Positions 24,105 through 38,900 of a stretch of DNA of 64,000 nucleotides are shown here, piece after piece. The stretch is from positions 10,334,501 through 10,398,500 of the forward strand of contig NC_073351.2 of assembly GCF_027580225.2 (NCBI RefSeq). The letters run 5' to 3'. Below the pieces are notes generated by a model. The model had not been told where the DNA came from and made no database searches. It saw only the letters and a list, made by a program, of their open reading frames with translations. The position numbers and the translations under genes were made by a program. Source of the DNA: Misgurnus anguillicaudatus. Taxonomy: Eukaryota > Chordata > Actinopteri > Cypriniformes > Cobitidae. The stretch's first letter is position 1; each line of letters begins with the position of its first letter.

Positions 24105-25199
24105 ATGCAGTACGAAGGGAACGCGGCATTAGCGTTTAGCTGTTGTTGGAACGAGCAAAGGTAGGCTGTGATTCAAATTTCTCATGACTGTACTTATTTG
24201 TAATAAATCATTACAATGTCAGATAAAGTTATTTGTCGAGATACGCGCTGTTCCGATTGGTTATGTCATAGCTGAAAGTATACGTATCTGACATGCGCAG
24301 TTAAAGGGGGACAAAGAGGAAAGAGTGGGTGGCGCGGCGGCTTGTGAAAATCTAGTCATTGCTTTATTTCTGTCACACCAGCGGTGATTTTAAACCTCTG
24401 GGACGATCGCAAAGGTCCAAGCCACACCCGAACTGTAAGCGATATTCAAGCGCAACTTCAAATGCGACCAATCAAGGGGGTAAACAAGATTGTAGACCAC
24501 GCCTCTTATACATACTTCATAAAATGTCTTTTTGTGAGGGGGCAAATGGTTAATTTCGTTTTTATTACATAGAAGCCAATCCTCCACTGTAACACTAGAA
24601 GTCGCGCCACCCCTTATTTGTGATGTTTAAAAAGATGGCCAATCACAGTTCACTGTGTTTTATCAAAACAGACTGCTTTATCATAAAAAAAATCCGGACC
24701 CAATGTAAAGCTGTACGGATAGGCGCCTGCTTTTTATTTTTCGAGGGAATCCCTCCTCAAACCTAAACATGTGTCACAGTGGTTGAAAAAATGTGCGTAT
24801 TGTATATACACAATTTGGCTAAATACAATCAAGATCTACATTGTGGTTATAGAGTGAAATCAGGCAGTTATTCAAAGTATTCATGTTAGTGTTTGTGTAT
24901 GAAAATTGAATTCCCTTTGGCGTGTTTTAATTATCTTCGATTAAATGATACTGTTCTCTTAGAAAGTATATGAAAGCATCTTGCACTGACCCACGTCTTC
25001 TCTATCGTCATGTCTTATCTATCTGTTTACAATTGTGAAACATGATATATCAGTCAGCCATTTATTTTAACACTTTTCTGTGTATGTTCCTATTGATCGA
25101 GTCAAATAATTACACGAATAAAGTATAAGAATATGCTTATATATAATAAAAACATTCACAGTTTGCCGCAATACAATAACACTGGGGTGTTGTTGTTTA

Positions 25200-25322
25200 T
25201 TAATCAGGCAAACGCGTCGGGCCTCTGTTTCCTGCTTCTGAGCGCTGTGCTTGGGTCCTAACGCGGAGCCCGTGCAGGGCCGTACTGGAGACCCCGCGCC
25301 GCCTGCACCTCTATCGTCTCGG
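25200..25322 (+). other. Probable bicra 5' UTR exon and CpG-rich promoter edge
   Basis: A CpG-rich stretch (CTAACGCGGAGCCCGTGCAG, CCCCGCGCCGCCTGC) ends at a strong donor, CTCGG|GTGAGT, at 25322/25323. The next good acceptor in the right direction is TTTATACAG at 26984, just before the bicra ATG. The exon start is unknown. The 1.66-kb intron that follows has no recognisable gene or repeat. Confidence 0.5.
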
Positions 25323-26989
25323 GTGAGTTTGTTACAATGTAGCAATTTCTCTATAATTCTCAATAACTATCACAAGGCTGCAACATTCGCATGTTGCAGG
25401 CTGTTCACAGACCTCTTCTCTGCCCGCTTTTTACGACCGGGCCGCTGCAAAGGTCGGCAAATAGGTTGATTTTACAGCGAATTCCCAAGCATAGCCCCTG
25501 GTCCAAGAGTATTCCAACATAAACTCATATTTAGCAGGGATAAAGATAGTCTACGCAATTACGTCTATTGAACACCGAACACCTATTTTTTTATTATGTG
25601 GGCTCGTTGCCTCAACAAATACGTTAGTGTGTAAGAAAAACTACGTGTCTACAATCAGTTGTTGTCAGATATGTTCGTATTACGTGTGTAAACGCAGAAA
25701 TAACAGCTAGGTTGCTAGTTAGCCGTAGCTAACTGAGTCTGCAGCAGATCGGGCATTTAAAAGCTAGTTAACAGTGATGATAAAGGCAATCTATGTAGTT
25801 AAACATTTAAAAAGAGTCGCAAATAAAACGCTTTGCATTGCACCAGTGCGAATGTCGAACGAGTTTTTGTAGTTTTGCAAAGGAGAAATATAACCGCCGT
25901 ATCCTGGAAGTCCCGAGTGTCCGTTCAGTCTCCAATTGTTTTTATTTTTATTTTTAAGAAAGATGCTCTTAAAACGCTTTAAAATACATCCTAGTGCGAA
26001 GAAGCTTTAAGTATGTGACAACGATTGACCGTATGCTCCGCAATGTTTATTTCCCCCCAACAAACATTAGTGGCGTCCCCGCCTACCTCATCCTCTTTCT
26101 GTGGTTTCGATTGTTTAGAGTGAGACTTTACGATCGTGAACAGTGTAATGACTCATTAAAGTCTGCCTAATTCGTGAAACTAGGTGTTTGTGAGCCGGTA
26201 AATCGTAATATTTGCCCACATGTGATGTTTTTCTGCCTGGGAGGATGTGAGATGATGCGCGCGCTTTTTCCCTTCATCTTCTCTCGCGCCATAGACAGCG
26301 CACGAAAGTTCAGTTGTTGATGTGATGAAAAAACATTTCTTACGCTATAGTTTCGTAATATCGCTTCAAAATATTTTTTTTTTACATAAACGTATATTTT
26401 AGACAGACTATGCCATGTGAAAGTAATAAATCAATGAAGTGATATCCTGATTTAAAAACTGTAAAACCGTGTATTCAGCCTTATTTAATATACTATGTGT
26501 AAATTAATATCAATGTTTTGGAGCATTTTTTTTTTTCATTTTTTTGTGCGTTTTTGTTTATTTATTTTGTGTAGTTATTCACATTGTGATTCTCATTAAC
26601 ATTTAAATTGCAGTATTTACATTATATAGCATCTACATTTTTGACAATTCTGATTTATTTTCTTAAGAATGTGCTTTATTTTCTTTACATAACAAAACAT
26701 GGCATTTTTTTGTAATTTACAAATCACTTTTTATGCTTATTAATGTTCTTAATTGTTATTGTCAAGTGCTTTTGTTGCTTTGTATGAACGTTTCTGCTAA
26801 ATACCTAAATGTAAACATGTTGCATAACTTGCATATTGTAAATAATGTTTCATCCACAAACATGTCTATGACCGGTAAACATTTTTATTTGCTTTTGTGG
26901 GCTGGATGTGTAAAAACATAAACACACAAATTAATATAAACTGTTTCCATAGTTAATTTTTGTGCGTGAAACTTCTTTATACAGTTGAC

Positions 26990-29900
26990 ATGGATGATGA
27001 AGATGGCAGGTGCTTGCTAGATGTAATTTGGTAAGTGCATTGTTTTTTTTACCCTGTTAACTCAGGAATAACATTTTTATTATAATTCATCATGGATATC
27101 TTGAAGTGTTTTAGACATTAATGTTTTCTAATTACAGTGACCCACAAGCACTCAACGATTTCCTTCATGGATCAGAAACACAAGTGAGTACTGAAAGTGA
27201 AAGTCTCTGTGATTTTTTGTCTGGTATTGTTTTAGTGCTAAAATGGCACATATAATGGCTTAATCTAGATGGGTCACAGAATAACAAAGCACTCTTACGC
27301 ATAAGCATTTCCGGCGCTTTAAGTGTTGTTTACATTTCCATCCAAATCGGTTGTTTGGCTTATTTGATCCTTTCTTTACAATTTAATTGCTTCTCTTAAT
27401 TTCAATCCTGATTTTTCCTCTTTGGTTAATTCACATATATAACATACTAATCTAATGTTTCATGTCTTTAACTCCTGTTTTCTTACCTGTTTGCTTGCCC
27501 TTTTAACTTGTGTATGCATTGGGTATGCCTGCATTTTTTTTCTGGTTGATTGATGCACTTGCCCTTACTTTTCTCTTTCCTTAACTTTCCCTCTTTATCT
27601 GACTATTTACCCCCCCTTGCATCTGCCTATCCCTCTCACACGCCTGTCTGTGTGCTGTGGTGATTTCTGCCTATCCTATCCTGGGTATGTCTGTCTGTAG
27701 CTGGACACTGATGACCTTTTGGATGGCTCAAGTGACCCGTCCAGCTCGTTCTTCTCCACCGCTGGGGTGAGTAGTTTCCCCCAACCTCCTGTCTCCATCC
27801 TTTTCATAGCGTGTGCTTTTCGGTCAGCCATCCAATTCAGATGCATTGTGCACCAGATCTGCATCTACAGCGGTCATGGTTTTGCCATAGGCCTGGAGCG
27901 TGCCAGAGGCATTTTATTCCTCCTCCATTTGGATTAGCTGTCATGTCAGTGTGCTAACATTGGTCTCTCTCTGTTTTCCAGGGCCATGTTCCTGAGGTCC
28001 AACCACAGGCTCAGCTGTCGACAAATGAGCCAGGCCTCCCTAGAGTCAGCGTTGATTTGGACTTTCTGGAGGACGATGACATCCTGGGCGGATCGCCAGG
28101 AGGAGACAACGGAAGCAATGGTGTTGGGACAAATCATGAGCCTTGTGACATTTTGCAACAGAGCCTGGCAGAGGCGAACATCACAGAGCAGAGCCTTCAA
28201 GAGGCAGACGATGAGCTTGATCTCAGTTCTTTTGGGTTAACTGGTCTCACGCAAGTAGTCCAACCCCTCTCTGATGCTGGCCTGTCTGGGGTGGGCATTG
28301 GAGGTGCAACTCAGATTTTTCCTAGCCAAGGCGCCCCTAATGCACCCTCTAATGCCACCCCAGACATGCTTGGCTCTGTTCTGGCACATCCAGGCTTGCA
28401 GCTTCAATCCCAGGTCATGAACAAGACCATAAGTGTCCAACCATTTGTGCAGCCAGTTGGGCTTGGAAACGTAACTCTTCAGTCTATTTCAAGCCTTCAG
28501 GCCTTACCAAATGGCAGTCAGTCTGGACCGCTGGGTATTGGACAAATTCAAGTTGTCGGCCAACCGACTGTAATGACAATAAACCAATCTGGGCAACAGA
28601 TCTTGACAAAAACCATGGGCGGCTACCAATTGCATCAACCTGGGGCTGAGGCCGCAAATACTGGAACGCAGGCTGGGCTTGGAGCTTCTGTTTTGGGCTC
28701 AGGAGGTGGACTTTTAATACAAGGTGGCAAGGCCACTCTAGGGTCTCCTGCCTTAAATGGACCAGCTGTCTGTTTAAGCAACACAAACACCAACAACAGT
28801 GGAACGACAATGGCCACTGCTGGTGGCATTGTGGGTTTTGGTAATGCATCTTTGAGTGCCGGAATTGGGTCTCAGAACCAGCCTCAAGGCCAAATCATGC
28901 AGAATGTCATCATCCAGCGAACGCCAACACCAATACAGCCCAAACCTCCACAAGGGGGTACCATCCAACCCAAAATCTTCAAGCAACAGCAACAACTTCC
29001 AGCCCCGCACCCCTTGCCAAATGACGCTAATAAGGCTGTCGGGGTGCAGCAAATCCCAGTGTCTGCTGCTCAGAATGTAACTCTTCTCACTGGGAAGCCT
29101 GGCTCAAATGTAGTCTTGAGCACACAGGCAGCATCACAAGGAACACAGTTTTCTCAAGCTCTCTTTAAACAGCAGGGCCCCCAAACATCAGGCAAACCAC
29201 TCAGTGTTCAGTTGTTAAATCAACAGGGCAGCATTGTTATTCCCTCTCAAACTGTCCTACAGGGCCAAAACCACCAGTTTCTCTTACCCGGGCTTCAGAC
29301 TGGAGGTCAAATCCTGGCCCAGCATCCCGGTGGTCACATCATTACCAGTCAGGGACCTGGAGGGCAGATAATCGCAAATCAGATCTTGACAGCCAATCAG
29401 AACATCAATCTGGGCCAGATGTTGGCCTCGCAGGGTCACCCTCATATTCTCTCTGGACCCTTTCAGCTGCAGCCCGGTCAGATGGGTCAACACACGTTGT
29501 TCCAAATGCCGGTGTCCTTAGCCCAAACACAGACACAAGCCCATCCCATAACGGGCCACGTACAAACAGTCATCCAAGGCATGCCAATACAGAATTCTCT
29601 CTCAGTGGAGAGTCTTAGTCCGGCAGTCAGTTTACAGACATTACAACAGTCCGGTGGTATTCCCAGTAACAGTAGTGGTGGAACAACAGCCATGGCTCCG
29701 TGCCAGCCTGGAGAGGGCATCACAGTACTGGGTGGCTCCGCAGACCCAGCTGCCCAACCGGCGCAGGCCCAACCGCAGCCTTCGATTCTCACGGTTCAAT
29801 CGACACCAACGGTTTCAGTAGCTGCTTCGGCTCCTTCCTCTTCATCTCCGTCTCCAACTATGGCCACGTCCACATCCTCGATGGTGGGTTTGGGTCATCA

Positions 29901-32900
29901 GGCCCAGCACAGCCCAGGAAAGGTGTTGTTCACGTCCTCTGGTTCCAGTATGATCCTTAGCCAGGAGTCTCTACAGATGTTCCTACAACAGGTCAGTGTT
30001 CACTGTCTGTAAACCTCGTTTGTCGTTTGAAAACTGTGTGCTTTAGCCAATAACACATCTTAGCTAACGTCATTTGATCCCCAAGCTGACCAGTTATTGT
30101 TTCACTTCTCCTATCCCTAAACTGATAAATGTACTCATGTTAGGACCATCAGCAGCAAGCGGGAAAAGACCCACCTGCCGCTGTAGGTGTACCTGCATCT
30201 GTTATCGTCAGCGGCAGCAGTTCTGGTCCCGCCCCTTCAGGCCATGACAACTTGTTAGCTGAGACTCGGCAGAGGCAGAGTCCCAGCCCCTCCCTTGGCC
30301 CCACCCACATGGCAACAGTGGTTAACAAGGTAGATGAGCTCAAGCTCTGTCCTTAGCCCCACCCACTTGTTGCTGCCTCTGCTGCGTATTGGACCACTGT
30401 CTCCCAGCAAAACTTCCTTTATCTCCTTGTCTCTCCCACTCTTCTCCTTGCCAGGGTTGTTTTGTTTACGTTTTAGTGTCCGCATCTTTCATGCTTTGCT
30501 TTTGGTTCACTGCTCATGATACATTCGTGACCCAGTCTATGCAAACCAGGCTTCATAATCTAATGATGACATTAGTAGCATCAAAGTTAAATTTCATTTT
30601 TGACTTGGTCGTACTCAGTCAATATTAAGGATATCAAGGTTTTATATGTTTTGAACATAATGTACTGAAAATCGCATAAAAATTACTTTAGCTGGATTTT
30701 TTCAGACTGGGTCACATTTGTCTTTGCTATTGTGATGCCAATTGTCCATCATTAATGCAATAGTTTTGTCTTTTTGCTTGCCACACATCTCATTGCCCTC
30801 ATAATAGACTTGATGTTAATTTGCATGATTATTTAACCAGGAAGCTTGACAAATGACATTGACACTAATTGAAAGGAAATTCACGTGAATGACGGTGTAA
30901 TCGTTGCTCTAGTGGTACATGCAGGTTAGAGATTTCATTTGGTTGCATTTGCATCACCTTCATGCACTTTTCCATGAGCATGGACTCTTTCTATCAGTTT
31001 TCTTATGCTGTAAATCTTTATACCACTCGCACATCTATCCAAACTAATACTTAAACTCACTACTGCTACCCTAATATACAGTTACTCCTGTTTTTAACTT
31101 TTCAATCGATCCCCCCACACCACCTCCCAGCACTCCCTAAAGAGAAATCAAATTCATTCCCTTCAAGATCACTTTCAAAGATTTGATCTTGATCACTTCC
31201 TCGCTGCCCTGAATTACCACTCTACTAGCAAAATGTTGTATATGATTTTTACTTCTTTTTTTTACTTTTCTGTTCTTGGTGAACACATTTTTGTTGTTCT
31301 TTGCAAAGATGCTGCCCTCGTAGTTGTCTGTTTTTCAGACCCCAGTGGTGTCTGTTCTGTTTTAGTTGTGTGCTTGTTGTACATTTTAGATATTTAGTAC
31401 TAGGGATGTTCATAGTACCAGAGATGCTGCTAATTTCAGTTAATTTTCCCGCAGCTTGTTAACTGAACATTTAACCGTTAACTGATAAGATTATAATATT
31501 TAATTGTCATTGAATATACAGTTAAAATACATTTTATTTAATTTGAACGTGCAAACACCAGCAACAAATCACAACAGAACCAGGATTCATACATTATTAA
31601 ATATTCACGCAACTTTACATTATCATAGAGCACGCAATCAGTCCAGAGGATTAATATCCAAAGTGGGCGGATTGTCTCTTTTTCATCTACCACAGTGGCC
31701 ATTTCTATAACAGGACACATTTCAAAAAGTTTTTTCTGTTTGTGCAAAAAGAGAGATGTTTATGGTCAGGGTGTAGGACAGAGGTGATCAGCGAAAGGTA
31801 TGTCTGGACGCTCGCGAGACGGACACGGGCCGCGTTATCTTGCGCACACACGCATGGTTCCGTGCAACTTCCAAACCATACTCGAGCACGGACACTTATG
31901 CAGTAAAAATTATTTCTCATACAATTGATTACTTTACCAGACTATCAATTTAGCAATAATTCACATCATTTAACGGCCAGTCACAAATTAAGGATAGAAA
32001 AGTGGCACGTTAACAATTTTTTTTTAAACCTGATTATTGATACCTGAATATTAATCGGTCCTAAATTCTTTCTTTCGGTTAACGGTTTACCGGTCAATAT
32101 GAACATCCCTATGTAGTACATTTAGAAGAGGTATTCAAACTCTTCATGAATATATTTTTCAAGCTTTTGAAAAAGAAATTTTCCTCTGTCTCTCCTATTA
32201 TCTTGCTTGTGTTTGTTTGTGGCTTGTTAATGTGTGTTATTTTTCATGATTGCTATAGGTAAGATTGAAAGTTATTTGTTTTAGTGATGCACTGAAATGC
32301 AAAAACAAGGTTTAAAATGAATTACACAGAACAGGATATAAATAAAAAAGTTTGTGTAACACTCATCCCACACTGTTCGTTATATGAGTGTGAATATATC
32401 TAAGTTACAATATTAATGTCTCACATGATAAATTCATCTCGCATATTCAGAAAATGTGCAAATGCACTAGTTGTGCTGTGATTTTTGTCATCTGGTCACA
32501 TCATTAAAGTGATTTATTCAGAATTATTTGTCGATTGTTTGTGCTAGACCCTTTAGTTATAAATCCAGCCCATTTTCACCTGAAGGATTGTGATTGTAAA
32601 TGATTTTGCACGTTTGGGATGATGTTGATGTTCCCCATTATCCTAAAGAAGTTAAAACCTTTCTGTGAAGCCTTAATAACAAGCAGAAAATAACATCCAG
32701 ATGCTCTTGAATATGTCTGTTCTGTCACGTAGACTTCTTTTTGTTTTCGTTCCTGTTCTCATTGTTTTTAAAGTTGCTTTTGTGCCAAATCTGTCAAGAT
32801 CAGAGCTGCATAATCGTTTTAGCATCGACATTGCAATGTATGAATCAGAAAATGTGTAGGGGATTTTTTTTTCTTTTTAAATTAACATGGTCTGGTTGCT

Positions 32901-35900
32901 TGACAAGTGGTTTGTTAAACCATCACGCAACAATTTTTCTCAAGTTGACATCCCAGAGATACAAGAAATGCAAGGCACAAGTTAAATATTTCAGTGCATC
33001 CCTAAAAACGTAGTATGTGTCCACAAATTGTTATTTGAATGCATCTGTTTTTTGACAATTATCTGACGATTTCCCTCTTATCTCAAGGTTCCTTCAGGGG
33101 CACATCCACAGACCATAAAGATCCAAAGCGCCTCCCCATCTCAGCCTTTGGTTACCCCTGCGCAGACACCCACCCTATCCGACAGCCCTCAACCCGCCCA
33201 GGTGTCTCCCCTTACTCTCGGGCAGCAGATCCAGTCTCCTCACCAACACCAGCAATCTCGCCCTCCCTCACAGCCTCAGCCCCAATCTCAGACTCCTTCA
33301 CGCTCCTGCACACCCTCTTCTCTACCCCCTCTCTTTATAATACAGAATCAGATCGCAGGTTCACCACAAGCATCGCAGCCAGGACCTCCACCGCAGCAGC
33401 CTCAGCAGATACAAGTGCAGCTTCAGCCTCAAGTTCTTCCCCAGACTCTGCAGCAGCCAGACGTACCTCCTTCTTCCTGCTCCCCGAAACCTGCACAGTT
33501 CCAATTCCAGCCTGCTGTGAGGGAGGCCGGAGCGGTGAAACAGCAGGTGACTGTGGTGCCAGGACTGACCGCAGAACAGCAGCATCACCTTCAGCTGATC
33601 AGTGCGCAGCTACAGACCATGTCATCCATCGCACAGCCTACACCTCAACAAAAGCAGCTTTTGGAAAAGCTTCACCAGGTATCGTGTTGTTACGCCGTTT
33701 CAAGATTTAAAAATGTTTTCAGCCACCGTGATACGATTATTGTTTGTGTCCTCAGGTCCAGCAAAATATTCTCATTCAGGCCAAGCAGCAAGCTCAGGCT
33801 CAAGCCCAAGCCTCTCAGCAACAGGCTACAAACCAGTTCAACAAAATGCCCGATCAACCTTCAGTCCAGGTCGCAACCTCGGCACCATCCACCATCCAAG
33901 CTTCGGTCCCATCGCTTCTGCAGCAGAAGTCTGTGCTTGTCAAGTCCTCTACTACAGGTGGGCTCCCAGAATTACTTACCTTGATATGTTTGTTGCAATA
34001 TATTACCGTGCTGACAATGTGTTGTTCTCACCGCAGGTGCAAATGACACACAAGCATACTCTGCGGTTTCAGCTGGGGCTACGGTGAACCAAGGAATCAC
34101 TACACCAAATCTCACACAGGCTGTTCATGTGAGTGAAATGTGTTTTGTAATACAAAACGTTACAGCTGCAGTTATTACTGAATGGGAAATTTAAACCCTA
34201 TCTTAACTTCTGAGATCTTCAAATTTTGCAGGCCAAGCCAGGAGTCATAAGTTCAGTTGGTGGACTCACTCTGGCTAAAGCAGGTTTGCAGATTCAGGTT
34301 TTGGGTGCTGGACTGTCTCAGATGCCTGCACCTCCACCACCCACTCCTGTTCAAACACAGGTAATGTTTATAACCACATTGCATCAATTAAAATAAACTG
34401 TGGATTTATGTTTGTAGTAATATTTGTGACGTCTCTTCATAGACGACAACGTTAAAAAGACCGTTCAGCATGGAACCAAGCAAAGAAGCTAGGTAATTAA
34501 ACAAATTTTAGTTTCTGTTGTATATATTTGTTCATACCTTATGAAAGGTGCCACCTATACTGCTGTGTCGTTTGCACACCCTGGCACTAGGGCTGCACGA
34601 TTAATCGAAAAAGAATCACAATCTCGATTCATACATAAATGCGATCTTCATTTTTAAATGATAGCGATTCACTTGCATATACAGTATTTTCCTGTATTCA
34701 GATGGAGAAAGTGACAAAGCAACAACATTGGTTTCGAAAGTAGGCAGGGAAATGAGTTACCTCTGTACGTTTCTAAATCGTTTCTAAATCGGAAGGCTGC
34801 AGCCTCTGGAGGTCGCATCTGCAGGCTGCATACGTTATCAAGTCTGGTTCATTTTAGTTAACGGAGCATTACATTCGCAAGTCATAAAAATACTACAACA
34901 ATTTATATTTAACTTAAAATATTAGTCACCTTTAAATGTTAATTGTTAATATTCTGAAATTATGATGCGCAGCTTAGAAATGCGACCTCCAGAGACTGCA
35001 GCCTTCAGATTGAGAAACGGACTCAAGTTCTCCATTAGAAAGGGTTTTTAGCATGAGAGGAACATTGTAACATGTCTGCGTTTCTCTCTGATGCCTCAAA
35101 ATGTTGATTGTTTAGTTTTTTAAAGGTTTAGTGTTTTTAAAGTTTTAAGGTTGGCCAGATCGATAGTACAAAAAGCACAGGTGCTATTTAACAGCTAATA
35201 TATTTTAAATTAAATTAAGGGGTCTAAAATAAGGAAGAGAGACTTTTAAAAGAGACTTTATTATAACTGAAAGTCCTGTAGCACTTTTTTTTTTTAAATG
35301 AAGTGCATAATAAATGTTTTTGTAAAAAATAAAAAGAATCGAGTAAGAGAATCGGGATCTCAATTCCCATGGAGAAAAATCGTGATTCACATTTTAGCAT
35401 GAATCGTGCAGCCCTACCTGGCACACATATTTGTGAAACCTGAGAGTTGTTCTTATGCTGTACACGTGTATCTGTTTGTAGGATGCTGGAACAGCTTCGA
35501 AAACAACAAGGCTCAGTTTTACATCCTGACTATAGTTCACCTTTCCACTCGTTTGAGGACACACTTCATCGGTTGTTGCCGTACCATTTGTACCAAGGCA
35601 TGGCTTCATCTTCAGAAGACTATCGCAAAGGTAAATTCTCAGGCCCTTGCTTCCATATTTTTGGCAGCTTGTGCTTTTGTTGGCAGTCGCTTCGAGGCTG
35701 ACTGTGTATCTCTTCCTTTATGTTTGTCTGCCCAGTCGATGATGAATTTGAAAGCGTCTCAAGTCAACTCTTAAAGCGCACACAAGCAATGCTGGATAAG
35801 TATCGTCACTTGCTCTTCGAGGAATCAAAGGTATCATTTATATAACTGTCCCTCACTTTCTTTTTCATATTGATTGTAACTTAACATTTATGCCTTTCCC

Positions 35901-38900
35901 AGATGCTTTTATCCAAATCCATTTAGTATGTTCTTAAATACATTGGTCAGTTTGTATTAAACCCATGAGACTCTACTCAACCGCTTGAGTAACTGAAACA
36001 CTATTGAATTATATAACCTGATATATTTGGCAGTGCATTTAAGGCATACATTTTCAGTCCACCCTCCGAACCTTTGACGTTGCCCGTGCTAATACAATAC
36101 TATGGCTTACGTGAGCACTTATTGGTATCTTGTGTGCTTGTCATTCTGGAGCAGAGGCTGGGTCCCTCTGCAGAGATGGTTATGATTGACCGCATGTTCA
36201 TTCAAGAGGAGAAGGTCGCCCTGAGTCAGGACAGAGTTCTGGCCAAGGAGAAACCAGGTAATGAACATGCATTAAGGAAACTTGAGGATTCAATAAAACT
36301 TAAAGTATCTAATGAAATAGTGTGATCAGTGCCATTTTCTTTCCAGTTGGCATATTTCTGATTAAAACAGGATTGGACTTTGAAAGGCAGGTGACTTTCT
36401 CATAATAGAGGGCATTTTAAGATGAGTCCTTATCCCCCTTCGGACCAGGGTTTCCCGCAGAAAATTAGTTAGTTAAGGTGGTAGGGTTGAGTGGTTGGTC
36501 GTGTCCGGGAGGCTTGGCAATCGCAGGGTTCCCACAGGTCCCTGAAATTCTTGAAAGTTTGTGAATCTGGGGGAAAAAATTCAAGGCCTTGGGAAGTTTT
36601 TGAAAATATACATACATAGATACAGGTCATTGAAAGTGCTTGAATCTATTTTATGCAAGAAGGTTTCTGGAAAAAATCCATATCATTTCCTGTGTAGTGT
36701 AGGATAATATCATAAAAATTCTAGACTTTTTAAGCACACGTGTTAAACTGTTTGCTTTAAATGATTATATCTTCTGTATGCGAATGGTAATTCACACCAA
36801 ATTTTTTGCATAGTTGTGTTTGACACATAAAAACGTCTCGGGTTACGTATGTAACTGTTGTTCCCTGAAAAGGGAATGAGACGCTGCGTCTCCCTTGCCA
36901 TACTTCCAATGCCGTCTTTGGCAATATTTCAGATAGCGATATACTTCCTGGCTCTCTCTCGTCACCATGTCTTTGTTGTTAAGCCTGAATTTGATATACA
37001 CATTCAGACACACTTACCCCTGGAGGCGTCCCCAAACTGTCACCGCAGTGATGCAGCGCGAGTTCCCTCAAAAGGGAACTCTAACAATGTATCTTAAAAG
37101 GTAACTCGATGTAACCTTGCTCTCACTTGAAATGTGTCCCCAAATTTAGGAGTTGAATTTGAGGGCATTAGACCAGGAAAGTCCTTGAAAGGTCCTTGAA
37201 TTTGAAGTTAACTAAGGTGTGGGAACATACGCGTCATGAAAATGAAAATATTTTTATTTAAAACACTCAAATAAAACCAGAAAATGAACACATACTAGAT
37301 TATTAATGAATTGAATGTTTTTACCTCTAACAGGAATAGCTGCGTGATAAAGTGAATCTAAAGGGTTAATAAACACTAAATAAAGCAGATGTTGTAGAAC
37401 GTCTGGCGAATGATAATAGATAGCGCAAAAATTGAAAAAACTGATTATTTGGTCGGTGTGTGTGTTTTAATAAATGTTAACAATAGGCAAAATGCAATGC
37501 AATATGCTTTGAGCTCAAAAAGAGATTTTGCTCGCTCCATCTTAATGTGTTTGTCAACGTAGTGGTCTATAGGACCACTATCGTCATTTTGCCCCATGGA
37601 CTTCAATTGTATTTTCCAACACATTTGATGGTGTTGTATCTAATAATTTTCATTTTGGACTCTTTGCAGAGGAATATGTGGCTAATTCCTGTTTGCTGGA
37701 CAGCAGTGCAGTAAGGCCTGTAAAGGTAGAGCTGAGCTCTGTAAGAATCGCGCCACCACCAGTTGGAACTCCACCTGTGGCAGCTACACCAACTCCAGCT
37801 GTTGCCCCTGCCCCAACCCCTGCACCGGCTCTTGCTTCTATCCCGGCTCCTGTATCTGCCCCTGCTCCCGTTTCTGCTCCTACACCTGCACCCTTCCCTC
37901 CTACTAAACTGGTAATAAAGCAAGGTGGAGGGGGCGCATCGGTATCCTGGTCCACCAGTTCCACCCCTACGCCTGCTCCTGTGGTCAGGCCCTCCGTGGA
38001 GCCGGTTGCACCGAACGCCTCCTTCAGCCGCACTCCGTCCTCCTCCCGGCCTGTTGCTGATGATGACGATGATGTCACGCTACCCCAGCGAACCAGCAAG
38101 CCGCCCATCAAGACCTACGAGGCGCGTCGGCGAATAGGTTTGAAGCTGAAGATCAAACAGGAGGCGGGACTTAGTAAGGTTGTTCACAACACCGCATTAG
38201 ACCCGGTCCACTCCCAGTCCCAGCTCACACCGCAGCCCCAAACTCCTGAGCCTCCTCCGAAAGTCAAGCCATCTGTAGCCCCACTCACCACTGTCATTAG
38301 AACTCCGCCCCCAGCTTCCTACTCCACCCCCTCATCCGCTGTCACTACAGTAACCACACATAAAAGCTCCGCCTCCAGTAGTGCAACTTCCTCTAGCGGA
38401 GCCCCACCCTCCTGGTCTTCGTCAAACCCCTCCACGTCCACGGCACAGATGAACGGCACTCTGGAACACCACGAGGTAGGCGGGGTCAAACGTAATCCGG
38501 CCTCAACGGCGACTCCCCCACAGACCACTTGCCGGCTCCCGCTTCGGAAGACGTACCGTGAGAACATCAGTCCGCGTCACAGGCCGGGTGTACCGGGGGG
38601 AGATACAATACCCATTTCATCAAGACCTCCTGTTACGTCTTCCCCTCAACCACAAAGCTCCTCCCCTAAACCTGAAAGGACTGTGATAGCCAGTGTGAAA
38701 CTAGAGAGGCAGGGTGGACACGGGCGGTCCCACTCGCATCCAGAGTCACAGGGCTTTGCAGCGGTAGAGGACGTTCTCTACCGCGGTATCAAAAACGCTT
38801 ACCACCACCATCAAGAGTTCTCTGACAAAGAGGACGAGGCCGAGGAAGGTGGCGGTATCGGTCGATTAAAGGGCATGGAGGGCAAACATAGAGATGGAGG

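Noticed and set aside
35736..35830. U12-type introns suggested by GTATC donors at 33679 and 35831
   Set aside because: The donors lack the full GTATCCTT consensus, and no U12 branch-point-like sequence was found near the acceptors.
37650..38111. 153-codon minus-strand frame rich in Gly/Ala/Val
   Set aside because: It is the antisense shadow of the Pro/Ala-rich start of the last bicra exon.
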